Shown here: piece after piece, positions 11,661-23,867 of the stretch
Position numbering within the stretch: the stretch's first letter is position 1
Layout of the letters: each line of letters opens with the position of its first letter
Assembly (NCBI GenBank): GCA_035610365.1
Contig: CM069435.1
Location: 9,884,001 to 9,948,000, forward strand
Length of the DNA stretch: 64,000 nucleotides
Direction: 5' to 3'
DNA from: Aquatica leii
Lineage: Eukaryota > Arthropoda > Insecta > Coleoptera > Lampyridae
The notes under the pieces: generated by a model
What the model was told of the DNA's origin: nothing
Database searches by the model: none
Seen by the model: only the letters and a program-made list of their open reading frames with translations
Made by a program: the position numbers and the translations under genes

Positions 11661-12460
11661 TATAAAATACTTCAATAATCAATTGTAAAATTTTCCCAAG
11701 TTAGGATATAGCTGCCAGGGTCACGATGACTTTTGGTCTAAATTGTCTGAACCGAAATGACGTCTTACGTCTATTCCAAGCAAGGTCTAAACGTAGAGTC
11801 ACTCTAAGGTAAAAGAAGAATCTATTATAATGCGGAGTATGTCTTGATCGCCGGGATCGCCCGAACTGCAAACAGCAACTTATGACAGTAAGAAGTTTAA
11901 CAACGTAGCACAAATTAAATATTAGCAATCTAGTATTAAACGTTCACATAAAGAAAATAATTAAACATGAGTAAATTAAGTCGCAAACGGAGTGATTGCT
12001 TAGGAAGATTCGATCACAAGACAAAACATCAACTTATAAAGACCAAAACACGATTACTTATGATATAGTCCAGAGTCCTACAGTCCCACGCAAGTTCACT
12101 TAACGTACTGTACGATGTATGATAGTACGTTTACCATAATTGCAGAAAATACGATAATTTTACTCATACTAAACATTTCATTCAAACAAAAATGATTTTG
12201 AATTTGAAAATTAAGTGCCGATTAGTAGAAGAGTAAAACAGCACTGTACAGAAAATTATCTTCTGTCGGAGTCAGATTACTGATAGAGGTGTACTACATA
12301 CTTACTACGTAATACTAGCTTTTTAATTTGATAAACGTTCTGCCGATTCGGCATGGTCACGTTCTTAGCTTTGCAAGGTATTCGAAATTCGAATCACTAT
12401 CACTTTCTAGTGCTAACTGTAAAAGACAAGTTTCTAAAATCAATTTAATTAAAACTAAAC
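11661..12460. other. Region between two hAT elements, nothing recognised
   Basis: No coding frame or repeat family is supported. The 75-residue minus-strand frame at 11701-11928 has no recognisable motif. The segment at 11700-11900 is slightly GC-richer and may be repeat-derived. Confidence 0.35.
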
Positions 12461-12850
12461 GCTAGTCATGTGCACAACGTATCTACTTGATATTTAGTAT
12501 CTGATACTTCTGCGCACTAAAAGTATCAAGTATTCATGTTTAAAAGTATCAGATACAAAGTATCTACTTGCAGTATTCCACGTATTTCAATTAAAATTAC
12601 TACTTATATCTTTGCAAACAATGCAATATTTAAGCATTTTAATCCCTTACGTGTACTTCTTTTTCTTTATTAGTTATCACTTGACTTATTTATGCTTATG
12701 TATATATTATACATTTATATACCTACTTATTTAAATTGTTATTGTTATGAATATGAATTATGAAACAGTTCGAAGTAGGTATTCGGTCACGAACTACACA
12801 TTTCTATTATTGCGTATTAATTTACTTATTTTATCGCGATTGCAAGTTTT

Positions 12851-15098
12851 ATGATGAGTGATAAAAAACTACGAAGTGACGTTTGGTTGCATTTTACAAT
12901 AGTAAGTGAGGATAAAGCTAAATGTGATATATGTAAAAGTGTTTTTTCATATAAAGGCTGCGCAACCTCAAATTTAAGAAAACATTTAAAATCAAAACAC
13001 TTTAACATTTTATAAGAACAAAGAGATGTTTCTTCTAGTATATCTATAAACAACGCTTGCTCTACTCTTTCTGCAGCTAGTACTTCCAGTGCTACTTCTA
13101 TTATTCCCTCCGACAATGTTGATACAAACTCCAACAATTCTGGTATACGTCCACCTCCATCGAAACAACCTAAACTTTCATCTTTCTTAGTTCGTCCAGC
13201 TTCTGTATCTCGTACGAAAATGTTAAATGAGAAAGTATTGAATATGATTGTAAAAGATATTCAGCCGTTTTCTGTGGTTCAGGAAGTAGTATTTAGAGAA
13301 TTAATATTGGCACTATATCCTTCTTATCAACTGCCATCGAGAACAACCTTTAGTCGGAGTATGCTGCCTCAAAAGTACGAAGAGGTTTTAGTAAAAGCTA
13401 AAGATATGCTTGCTGAAGCAGAATATATTACGATTACAACGGATTCTTGGACCTCAGTCTGTGTACAAAATTATTTGGCGCACTGAGAAAAAAGAGACTC
13501 TTAAATGAACCATCATAAAAATGTTAACCACAAATTACTTGAATTAACAAATTAGTGCTTAGTTGAATATATATTCTGCCATTAACTCAACAGTTATGGT
13601 TTGTTAAACAAAACATATTCGTTCAATACTTAAAATTGCTTAAAATGAAAAATAAATAACTAAAAATGTTGACTTAACACTGCAGCCTTTTCAAAAGAAA
13701 TCATTGGCAACATTAATATCACTATTAAATGTTAAACCGAAATGATTGTAGTGTTGAATTAACTCGTAATAGTTAACGTTGCATGCACATTAAGGCAACT
13801 CTGCAAAACTATTGCTTGTATTGAATGTGCACAAACTGTTGTTTCAAACGTTTATTCGTTGATTTAACATTTAATTTTTCTCAGTGCGGTCACAAGCCAT
13901 TATTTCGATAGAGATTGGAATTTAAGAACTCTTTCATTAGATTGCAACAGTTTCCCTATTCAACATAAGCAAAAAATTTAAGAAATGAACTACTGAAAAT
14001 TTTGCAAGAGCGGGTACACACTATTGTAACAGATAATGCCAGAAACATCACCGTAGCCGTTAAATTAACAGGGTGGATTCACTTACCTTGTTTAGCATAC
14101 ACTTTAAATTTAGTAGTTCAAAACGCTATTAAATGTATTAAATACCTCCACAGCAAAGTCAAAAGTATTGTGGAATATTTTCACAGAAGCACAACGGCTG
14201 CAACAAAATTATCCGAACTGCAGACTCAGATTTCTGGAACATTACTACAATTAATTAATGATGTGGTTACACGATGGAATTCATAGTATTACATGTTTAC
14301 AACGCATTATTGAAATACAAGCGCCTTTAGAGGTAGCTCTAGGGATTCTACATAATCCTGTAGATGCCTTGAATGCGGAGGAATGGGTAACTTTAAAAGA
14401 GTTTTGTGTTCTCATTAAACCGTTTGATGAAGTAACAACAGAAATTTGTTCTGAAAAGCACGTTACAGTTTCTAAAAAAAATCCAATGATTTCTGGACTG
14501 TATGCTTATGTAAATGGCATTGTTACAGTTAACTCTGAAGTAGGCTTACAACTAAAAAATGAATTGTTAAAAGGCTTATCTACCAGATTTCATAAAATAG
14601 AGTATAACGCAATACTTTCAAAATCTACGTTCTTAGATCCCCGATTTAAAGGTAAGGGTTTTGATGATCCTAACGCCATTACAAAAGTAAAGGAAGCCAT
14701 AACCGCAGAACTTTCTCACATCACAGATCGGAGTGTTCAGAATAACCAGGAGGATTAAGAAAATAACCCAGGAGTATCATTAAAAGAAAAAGAGTCGATC
14801 TGGTACAAATTCACAAAAAAGTATCAACAACAAGCGATAATAGAATTTCGCCAATTCAATGAAGAACGTACCATATTAAAAAATGAATATCCATTAAAGT
14901 GGCGAAAGTCTAGAGAAGTATTGTACCCAAACTTGTCAAAAATGGCAAAAAAAATACTTAAGTGTAATGGCTACATCGGTTCCCAGCGAAAGAGTATTTT
15001 CAAAAGCTGGACAAATAATATCGGAACGTAGAAGTAGATGGAAACCAAATAATGCGAGAAAAATTATTTTTTTAAATGCCAACTTAAATCTGTTGTAG
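12851..15098 (+). pseudogene. hAT transposase, ZBED1-like, disrupted
   Basis: From the ATG at 12851 an N-terminal BED zinc finger is complete (RSDVWLHF, then CDICKSVF and HLKSKHF supply the Cys2His2 ligands). An in-frame TAA at 13013-13015 follows the finger. The frame continues with a Ser/Thr-rich linker and the start of the catalytic domain (ITITTDSWTS, 13434-13464). It is interrupted by a 406-bp MITE at 13481-13886 and resumes exactly in frame (VTSHYFDRDWNLRTLS). After stops and frameshifts come IVTDNARN, HLPCLAYTLNL in altered form, the VTRWNS block, and finally the dimerisation region near 14965-15060 (ATSVPSERVFSKAG). Several frameshifts and stops make this copy inactive. Confidence 0.85.
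13481..13886. mobile_element. 406-bp MITE with CACTGAGAAAAA inverted ends
   Basis: Left end CACTGAGAAAAA and right end TTTTTCTCAGTG are perfect inverted repeats of 12 bases. The element sits in the BED-hAT gene and is flanked by CG at 13479-13480 and 13887-13888. Removing it and one CG restores an in-frame NYLAVTSHYF, so a 2-bp duplication is well supported. The inside is AT-rich with no open frame. The CACT(G) start with a 2-bp duplication would fit an animal EnSpm/CACTA-like family, but that placement is inference. Confidence 0.85.
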
Positions 15099-15330
15099 CC
15101 TATCTTTTCTTTTGTTGTGACGTAAGTAACTGTATGTGTTTTAGTATTTTGGTTATTGCTTAAAATAATACAAGTACCTATTCGTATTTGTTTTATTTTT
15201 AACCTTTTCCCTTTTCATATTTGGAAATGTTTGGAATGTTTGGAAAACTCAACAAAAAACACAAAAAAAAGTCAAAAATTCTGGCTCTTGTCAATTACAA
15301 GCCCGCTACTGAAAGACACACTCTAAACGG

Positions 15331-15985
15331 ATTTACCTTATCTGTATCTGACTAAAATCTGAAATAAACAAAAATTCGCATAACGCGAAAGTCGACAGAA
15401 TTAAAAGCTTGTTTCATTTAACTATTTAACATTTATCTAATCAATCAACACTCAAAACAAAACAAAAACTATTTAAATTAGCGCAAAATAAAATTAAAAA
15501 AAAATTAATAAAACAATTTAAAAAAAAATTGTGTTAAACATGAAAATTAAAAAAAATTCAAGTGAATTGAATAATGGTATCAGAACAAACAAAATTTAAA
15601 GAAATGAAACAAATAAAAATAAAATAAGAAAAAGTAATAGAAAATCTTAATTAACTAATGCAAGGCCGTGTCCGCATTAAATAGAGATTAATTAAATACA
15701 AAATAAAATAACTTCATTTCTTTTAAACAAGAATGACAATCTTAATAGTAAATTACGAAATTAGTCAATTTTTCGGTTAACTTCAAACATAAATTTTCTT
15801 TTTAACCAATATTTAGTCACATATAGTTTTGATAAAGACGGACAATTACCATTTACTAATTGTATTATCGATAAAATTGTTAATTCGCAACACTCATTAT
15901 TTTTCTTAAAACCCAAAGGTTTTAATACATTTAAACAGGTAAGTAAAATTCACAAAATTTAATTAAGCGGTACAAAATAAATACC
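15331..15985. other. AT-rich spacer after the BED hAT
   Basis: Very AT-rich, with short A and T runs; no gene, repeat array or element end recognised. Confidence 0.45.
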
Positions 15986-16363
15986 TTAAGTTGTCGTAGT
16001 AATAAATCCAGAAAAGAACTTATAGTTGATCCTAGGTTGCCAGATATAATCGGGAAGAAATGCTAAACTTTTTAAGGCTAACTTTTCCGACTTTGAATTG
16101 TTGGGTTTAGGAATTTTAGATGATTCAAGGATTTTGCCAGTTTTAATACGAATGGGATCTGAGATGTGACAAAAAAAATGTCTTATAGAAGACTCGACAG
16201 CATATAAAATATCTTCTTTAGGAATACGTTTGGGAGCAACAGCAAAATTCAAACCCTTAGATAGCACCGATTCCTGTTCTAAAGTGAAGACCAAACTGGA
16301 TAAATTAACAACCGTTTTTAAAGAGTTAGTAGTAGATGAAACTTTACGATCCTTGGATTCCAA
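15986..16363 (-). pseudogene. Penelope-like element, N-terminal fragment
   Basis: A 125-residue frame includes VVNLSSLVFTLEQESVLSKG followed by LNFAVAPKRIPKEDILYAVE, which is the conserved N-terminal region preceding the reverse-transcriptase fingers of Penelope-like elements. It points away from the RT/endonuclease part on the plus strand starting at about 16397, so the two halves are head to head. Penelope-like copies are known for partial inverted and tandem arrangements. The frame has no stop within the conserved part, but the protein is cut off. Confidence 0.75.
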
Positions 16364-16396
16364 TATTTGAAACTTTTTGAGATGACCTTCAGTGGT

Positions 16397-17500
16397 CTCA
16401 ACATAGCAAGGACTTGAGTTTGGTTCCTCTTATTGATAACAAGTTTTACGAACAGGTTTCTGGTGTTGCTATGGGTTCTCCTCTATCACCTGCTGTAGCT
16501 AACATTTTTATGGAATTTTTTGAAACGGTTGCTTTGGAATCATCAATATTTAAACCCAAAGTTTAGTTTAGGTATGTTGCGACACGTTTATTGTTTGGTT
16601 TCATGGTCATCTCGAATTGTCTAAGCTTCTTAATCATCGTAACAACCAATACTTGGATATCAAATTTACTATGGAAATGGAAAGTAATGGTTCTCTCCCA
16701 TTTCTTGACGTTTTTGTGACTCGTAAGCCCGACGGACTTCTGGGTCATTATGTTTATCGCAAACCCACCCATACTGATAGATACCTTCATGCTTCGTCTC
16801 ATCATCATCCTGCACAGAAACGTTCTGTTATTGAATCTTTGGTTCATCGTGCTTTTTCTATTTCTCAACCTGAGAATCTAGACTTGAAACTTTGTCATCT
16901 TACTAGAACTTTACTGAACAATGGTTATATGAAGCAAGATATTCATAGAGTTATTAATCGTCGTCTACATCCACGTACTCGATTACTTAAGGACATTTCT
17001 AATTCCGAATCCAATCCAAAATTGACCTTTTTACTCTACATTCACAAAGTTACAGATCAAATAGAGAAACTTCTTTGTAAGAATGGTATTAAACCTATTT
17101 TCAACTCGACAGGTAAAATCTCTCAGATTCTTCCTTCTCCCAAGGACAAATTTCCTGCACTTTCATCTTAAGGTGTATACCAAATTCCTTGTTCATGTGG
17201 TTTAGTCTACATTGGTGAGACCGATCGTTCCGTCATTATTCGCATTTCAGAACATGAACGTTTCGGTGATTGCCAAAGCTCCATTCTTTTTTAACAGGAA
17301 ATTTCGAGAGAGCATAGAAATCATCAAACACCTCAATAACTTCAATCGTGATCATGGTTTCGAGATATCCCCTCTTTGGTTCCCTGTCATTAATCCTTTA
17401 TCGAAAACACGCCCCCTTTCAACCGTAACCCAATCAGAGTCGAACTTAACCAGCTGTGACGATACTTCTTCTTTATATACGGAGACTATTTCTTCTTAAG
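16397..17500 (+). pseudogene. Penelope-like reverse transcriptase and GIY-YIG endonuclease, broken
   Basis: The plus-strand frame begins with SKDLSLVPLIDNKFYEQVSG, then VAMGSPLSPAVANIFMEFFE (RT motif 4 region). A TAG follows, and the catalytic YVDD box near 16575 is broken by a one-base loss: YV is followed, in the next frame, by DTFIVW. The open frame 16617-17171 gives the rest of the palm and thumb (NGSLPFLDVFVTRKPDG, YRKPTHTDRYLHASSHH, NNGYMKQDIHRVINRR). After another stop comes the GIY-YIG endonuclease start (GVYQIPCSCGLVYIGETDRS, 17172-17231). The remaining endonuclease is frameshifted. Penelope-like elements prime reverse transcription from nicks made by this domain. The hammerhead-like motif at 17706 lies just downstream in the same orientation. 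Confidence 0.85.
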
Positions 17501-17705
17501 TCACTTCTAAGGAGTTTAAAATCTGGCTTGGTTCACAAGTTGATTACCTAACTCTGTCGTGGTTCTTTGTTTTTCAAATTTATTGTTTCCTTTCTTACCT
17601 TTTCAGAGTTTAGAATCTGGTTTGGTTCAGAAGTTGATTACCTAAGTTTTGAAAAGTTTTTAGTTAGATTTCGGTTGCTTGTTTGAGTTCTTCGATTTCT
17701 CTTAC

Positions 17706-17746
17706 GCCCTGATGAAGTCCTTTACGAAAGTGGACGAAACGTTGGC
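17706..17746 (+). ncRNA. Hammerhead-ribozyme-like motif of a Penelope-like element
   Basis: The sequence holds CTGATGA (17709-17715), a stem II of GTCC (17717-17720) with GGAC (17732-17735), then GAAAC (17736-17740) and GTT. Short flanking segments GCC (17706-17708) and GGC (17744-17746) can form stem I. This matches the conserved core of the hammerhead ribozyme (CUGAUGA, GAAA, NUH), which is known to occur in the terminal repeats of Penelope-like elements, and its place 200 bases after the endonuclease of such an element fits. Stem III would be minimal, so self-cleavage by a monomer is doubtful. Confidence 0.6.
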
Positions 17747-17829
17747 AACTTCGGTTACAACATTGACACGGTCAAAACCCGGAAGACGTTCTTATTTTAG
17801 TATAAACTCCGGCCGTGGAAGCCTTCGCT

Positions 17830-19740
17830 ATTACAAAATAAAACGATGTTAGATATTACTTACTTGATAATTCTAAACACAGTTAATAATATGGATAACA
17901 CGTGACATTGATTATAAGCAATGACAAGACTGACAAAATTTCAAGAAGCACGCAAACATTCAAACAGGCATAGACTTGTCTACGGACCTATGACTGCACA
18001 GTACTAAAATACCAGATCCCAATGCATTTTTAAGTATTTAAATATTTTTAGTATATAGTTAAAGACGATAGATGACATTAAATTCAAAACGGGAGAAAAT
18101 TGGCATCAGTTGGCAGACAAAAATAAACATAGAAAAAACAAATTGAGGCATATGTTCAGGAGTGAACTATTAGAAACTTCCGAAAGAAGAAGATTTATTT
18201 ATAGAAATAACGTTACCTCATTTAAATAAATGTAAATACGTTATTTTTGAGTTGTTTTCTATTTTTAGTGTATTTGGAAAGAATGTGCAGAATAACAACT
18301 TAATTTAACTACGTATCATGTAATTATTTTGTAATTTTTTGTATTTTTAGTGTTAGCAAATTAATTAATTAAACATCATAACACTTTTTTGATTTCTATA
18401 TATTAACGGTGTCATTTGTTAACAAACTATTTAATGCAACAGGTCTTTATTTTTTTTATTTATTTCATTCAAAATTTATGTTTTTTTTAAGTTTTATAAT
18501 TTTTTTTTGATATTTTTCGTTTGAATTGATGCTATAATTTCACCTTCTAAATATCAACAACTTCTTAATCCAATACACGCTGTATGTATTTACTGATTGC
18601 TAACCAGTAAACATTTATTTGTTTTTTTTTAAATATCAGATATTGTTATTATTCGGTTATTGTAATCAACAACTCAAATTCCATATATGATTCTATTAAG
18701 CGGCGTGCACTGTATTCGAATTAAAAAAATTAAGTTAACTGTATGTTTTTGACTGAAAGTTAACGTAAAGTCTCATTTATTCTATAGTTTATTTGTTTAA
18801 TTTTTTATTAGATACAATGTGTACATGATACATTACTATAATTTATTATACACGAAAGAAAATAAATTAGAAAGACAAAATAATATTATTAATCCCGAGT
18901 TGATTATTAGCTTACAATATTAATAGCTAATAAAATTACTTTAATTGTAGTATTTTTACGACTCTATGGAGAGTTATGTAATTTAAAGTAAATGGGGTTT
19001 TTATCATTTGCATTTACGCATTTTAGAACTAATTAATGCATTTATGTAATTGTAACAGAGTTAATTTTACGTAGAGTTAAAAACTTTTCACTTACTTAAA
19101 TGAATTCTTAAATTTTTTTAAGGTTTCTCTGCATTTCATCAATATTAGTAAATACAAATTCAGATTCGTTTTTGAAACCTCAATTACTTAGAAGTTATTT
19201 AAGATCTAACTTATCTAAGTTAGCAAAAACAAAAGTTAAAGAGACTTTGGGTTTTAGAATGTAGCTATCGGTACAACAAATAGTGCAATAGACAGTGTCT
19301 GCATCTTTTCAAAAATAGCTACAATCTATTTCAAAGTTTGAAAAACTACATTTAAATTATTCTAATTTAGACGTATCTCTTTCTTCATTTTAAACCAATA
19401 AAAATAATAATAAACCTATAAATAAAAAACACGATACTTGCACTAAAACTACTGTAGTCTCTGTATGTTTATTAAAAGAAACTACTTGACAAAAAAAATT
19501 GTTTCTGCGTAAGCATTGGTTTTGGAAATCAAGGACAAGCATAAATTAAGGTCTTTTGCTAGTTGACACTGTATTAAAGGTCCATAGATTATAAGCGTCA
19601 ACTGTGTCAAACGTATATTTACAGTAAAATAAATTAAAAGCTCAGTTGGTCACAAAAAAATGAAACGTTACAAAAATGTAGTGGTCAAGTGAGCATTAAA
19701 TTAAAAAGTAGATCATATATGTATATTTTCTTGTAAAAAT
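17830..19740. other. AT-rich stretch without genes
   Basis: About 1.9 kb of AT-rich sequence. I looked for exons, RNA genes and inverted-repeat ends on both strands and support none. Confidence 0.45.
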
Positions 19741-19755
19741 GACGCAAGGTTAGCT

Positions 19756-22720
19756 GTGCCAGAATCCGAATCGACAAAATCGGATAGGAAAAACAAAAGA
19801 CAAGAAATTGTGCAAGAAGTTTTTGCAAGGAGTAAGCGACCAAAAAGAAGCTCGAGAACGGAGGAGACTGATAAGGAAGAGCAGGGAGTAATGGAGATGT
19901 GCAGGAAGATAATTAGAGAAATAAAGCAGATGGGAGAACAATAAATTAGTAGTTAATCTGGAAAAGATCACGGAGAAGTTAAGAAAAGAAAAAGAAGAGC
20001 GAAAGGAGAAAAAAAAATAAGAACATTGAAAAGAAAACAGAAAATTTGGAAAGAAACGTGGAAGTAATGGAAAGGGAAAAGAGAAGCAAGAACTTGGTTA
20101 TAAGATTAATGGAAGGTCAACAGGGAAGAGAAGAACGTAAAAAGCAAGTGGATAACTTGTTTAAAAATGAAGTGGGAGTAGAAAAATGTATAAGGGACGC
20201 AATAAAAATAGCGAGGCGGTTAATACTGGTAAAATTGGATCCCGTAAAAGATAAGATAGAAATTTTAAAGCAAAAAGAAAGGCTAAAAGGAACAAGGATA
20301 TTTATAGATCAAGATTTGAACCCAGTGAAAAAAAAGTACAAAAAATATAAATATGGAAAGAAGAAGACTAAAAGTAGAAGAAAAAAAACAAAAATAGGGT
20401 TTATGAAATTATATGTTGAGAGAGAGGAGATGCACTGAAACGTAAAAGAAATTAAATTAGAGAGAAAAAGACCAAAAAAACTAGAAATAAGAGGGGTAAA
20501 GTATAAAAATGGGGACTACTAAGCAAAGATCAATGCAAACGACAATAAAAAAACGAAGATAATAGGTTTAGTTTTTTGGAACGTTGCAGGGGTTAAAAAT
20601 AAAGGAGCTGAATTTTGAAAGTATATAGAAGGGTTTGATATTGTGGGTTTAGTAGAAATGTGGTTGGAAGAGAAATATTTGGAAAGATGGATATAGATGG
20701 AAAGTACAGTTTGCAACAAGAAAAAAAAGAAAGAGCGCAAGGGGGTATAATATCGGGAGTCAGAGAAGAATGGGTAGTAAAAGAAGAGAAGGGTAGATAT
20801 ACAGGGATAACAGTGTAAGGTCAAGAAATGAAACAAACAATAAAGAACTTAAAATGATGATTGAAGAGGAGAGAGGAAAATTAATAATAGGTGGAGATTT
20901 TAACGCCAGAATTAGAGAAGGTGGGGGGTATGATAGTGAATGGGGAAGAAATAAAAAGAGTAACGATGAATAAGACATAAAACAAACAAGGTAGAGAGCT
21001 ATTAGAGTTATGTGAGAAGAAGGGGTGGACTATACTCAACGGAAATATGAAGGGAAAGGATAAAGGAGAATATACATCTTTAAGTGAGAGGGTAGAATTT
21101 ATAATAGATTATGTAATGTTTAGTGGGGAAGTTTTGGATGAAATAGAAAGTTTTAAAATAGGGGAAAACGTTGATTCTAACCATCAGCTATTAGAAGTAA
21201 GGGTGCAAGAGACAAACAAAATATTTAGACTAAGTTTGGAAGGAGAAAAAAGATAGATAAAAATATTGAGGTTTATAGGAAAAACGTTACAGAAAAAGCA
21301 ATGGATAGAGGAAGAAGTGAAAGAACTGATCAATAAAACGGATAAAGCAGTAGAAAAAAAAAAAGATACAAGAAAAACAAAACATAAAATTGTGTAGAAA
21401 AAAGAGGTGGTAATATTAGGAATGCAGAAAAGCGAGGAAGGAGGTAAGAAGAGGTAAAAGAAGGTGGAAAAAATGAAAATTGATATTCAGGAATATAACA
21501 GATTAAAATCAAAATATAGAAAAGAGTGTGATAAGAGTAAAGAGGCATGTAGAAAACAGTTGCAGTTACATATGAAGGACACATATGAAACTTTTTGAAT
21601 AAGGTAAGAAACATTGGTAAAAAAGGGGATACAAATTGATATAAAAAATAGAGAGAACATTGTGTAAAGATGGTAGAGGGGGAAGAAGAAAAGAAGGGTG
21701 AATAACAAAAAGAGGGAGCAGTACGGTTATACAGAAAGAAGAAATAGAAGAAGCATTAAAAAATAAAAAAAGGGAAGGCAGAAAGGACGGATGGGACGCA
21801 ACAATTGAAATATACAGGAGAAAAAAAAGAAGAAAGAATAGAAAACAATTTAAATAAGTTATGGTCTGGTGAAGAGTTTCCGGATGATTAGAAAGAAACA
21901 ATAATATGCCCAGTTTACAAAAGAGGAGACAGAAGAGAAATAAAAAACTATAGAGGTATAAGTGTGGCAAATGTGGGGTATAAGATTTATATGACAATTT
22001 TGCAAAAAAGTGGGGCGGAAGCGGGGAAACAAGGTAATAGAAAGTGTAAATTAAGTGACTTATTTGGGTTATCGAATCACATACGACAATAAAGATGATG
22101 AACTTATATAGCAAAGAAATGTAATAGAATAATAGCTCAGATGTGGAGTATAGAAGAGAGAGGGGTTGAAAAGCAAATAAAAGCAAGAAGCTGGTTGTTT
22201 AACCAATTAATAAAGAGTGTGATGACGTACGGGGCGGAAATACTAGGATGGAAAAAATAGGAAAAATTGGAGAAAGTACAAGAAAAATACTAGAAGCAGA
22301 CGTTAAGATTAGAAAGGGAAACGCCAGGGTACATATTAAATGAACAAATGAAGTTAGAAAAGATAAGAATACAGACGAGGAAGTGAGCAATGTGTCACGA
22401 AAAACAAATAAAACAAAGAGAAGAATGTAAATTGCTTCAGATCTGCTGGAGAGACGTAAAAAATGAAAACATTTAGATGCGGGAATGAAGAGCTAGAGAA
22501 TAAGTAACGGAAGGAAGATAAAGATAGAAGATGTAGACTATGTGGGGAGGGGTGGGAAAATATAGAGCAAATGTTCAAGAAATGCATAGAACTAAGAGAA
22601 GAAGAGAGAAAAGGAGTGGGATGGATGGAAAAGGTATTAAAAAAGAGAAGAAGATTATATGTAGTGTAGAAAATGTATTTGTATATAGAGAAGTGATTAA
22701 CAGTGGAGGGCTTAACATTT
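19756..22720 (+). pseudogene. Highly decayed LINE (ORF1, endonuclease, RT)
   Basis: Purine-rich plus-strand frames give ORF1 pieces at 19756-19944 and 20046-20438 (coiled-coil-like charged segment, then RSKNLVIRLMEG and KIARRLILVKLDPVKDKIEI, resembling the RNA-binding part of L1-type ORF1 proteins). Next comes an endonuclease/exonuclease/phosphatase domain (IGLVFWNVAGVKN near 20560, the catalytic GGDFNAR near 20895, and NVDSNHQLLEV near 21175 at the SDH position). RT remnants include CPVYKRGDRREIKNYRGISV near 21910 and VMTYGAEILGWKK near 22220, and a C-terminal cysteine knuckle starts CRLCGEGW near 22530. Dozens of stops and frameshifts make this one of the oldest elements here. The clade is not assigned. 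Confidence 0.75.
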
Positions 22721-22745
22721 TTTTTGTTTTATGTACTAAGATAAT

Positions 22746-23050
22746 TATGGAACGCCGTTTTGCTTTTTATTACTAAATTTAATTCCGTTGCATTCAAACA
22801 AACTTCAATTTTTATCAAGTTCATTTTTATGTTTGTCTATTTATTTTAGTACATTTAAATGATTTGTTGAACAAACTTAACGCATTTAAATTGTTATGTA
22901 AAAACGTATTTACTGATGCAATACATTTTGCTCAAAATTTCTAACAATCGTATTAAAATCTTTCATTTATACCGAGAAAAAAAGTATATGAACAAACATT
23001 TTAATTCATGTAACACTTTTTATATAACAAACAAAAAATAAGAATCATTT
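22746..23050 (+). repeat. Left terminal inverted repeat of the foldback element
   Basis: Arm of about 300 bp. Matching blocks in the right arm, read on the other strand, include the tip GGAACGCCGTTTT, AAACAAACTTCAATTTTTAT, GTTTGTCTATTTATTTTA and GAACAAACATTTTAATTCAT. Several small differences separate the arms, so they have drifted since insertion. Confidence 0.75.
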
Positions 23051-23867
23051 AAATAGTAGTAGTAAAATGCAGGTAGAATTAATTCTTGGTTTAAAATTGA
23101 AGAATAAAACTACCAACAAATATATTAATTCTGAATTAAAATGTTTGTTGATAATTTTAATTCTTCAATTTCAATTGGCGCTGTGGGTTGCGGAAGTTGT
23201 GAGTACTCTAACCAAACTATAGTGCAAGTTTATCACTGGTTAGAGTACTCACAACCTCCGCACCAATTAAAATTGAATAATTAAAATTATCAACAAACAT
23301 TTTAATTTAGAACTATTATGTTTGTTGGTAATTTTAATTCTTGATTTAAAATTGAAGAATTAAAATTATCAACAAACATTTTAATTTAGAATTAATATAT
23401 TTGCTGGTAATGTTAATTCTTGATTTAAAATTGAAGAATTAAAATTATCCACAAACATTTTAATTTAGAATTAATATGTTTGTTGGTAATTTTATTCTTG
23501 ATTTAAAATTGAATAATTAAAATTATCAACAAACGTTTTAATTCAGAATTAATATGCTTGTTGGTAATATTAATTCTTGATTTAAAATTGAAGAATTAAG
23601 ATTATCAACAAACATTTTAATTCAGAATTAATATGTTTGCTGGTAGTTTTATTCTTGATTTAAAATTGAAGAATTAAAATTATCAACAAATGTTTTAATT
23701 TAGAATTAATATGATTGTTGGTAATTTTATTCTTTATTTAAAACTGCAGAATTAAAATTATCAACAAACTTTTTAATTCAGAATTAATATGTTTGTTGCT
23801 ACTTTTAATTCTTGATTTAAAAGTGAAGAATTAATATTATCAACAAATTTTAAAATTTGGTCAAATT

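Larger units (their letters stand above)
12470..15330 (+). mobile_element. hAT transposon with BED-finger transposase
   Basis: A transposase gene on the plus strand is preceded at 12485-12580 by several copies, in both orientations, of a short AGTATC / GATACT motif, the kind of subterminal array to which hAT transposases bind. Exact termini and the 8-bp target duplication were not found, so the limits are approximate. Confidence 0.6.

Noticed and set aside
12039-12055. Right-hand target duplication of the ZMYM-type hAT
   Set aside because: AGACCAAAACAC resembles the AGACCAACAC before 7512, but there is no terminal inverted repeat next to it, so the match is probably accidental.
16572-16590. 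Reverse transcriptases as a retron or diversity-generating system
   Set aside because: Each RT in the window is joined to LINE, Penelope-like or Gypsy domains (AP-type endonuclease, GIY-YIG, RNase H or integrase), and the host genes have spliceosomal introns, so bacterial RT systems do not apply.
19750-22590. Long hydrophobic minus-strand frames (up to 206 residues)
   Set aside because: They are the complement of a purine-rich decayed LINE, which produces Leu/Phe/Ser/Tyr-rich chance frames. No conserved motif occurs in them, while the plus strand shows endonuclease and RT blocks.
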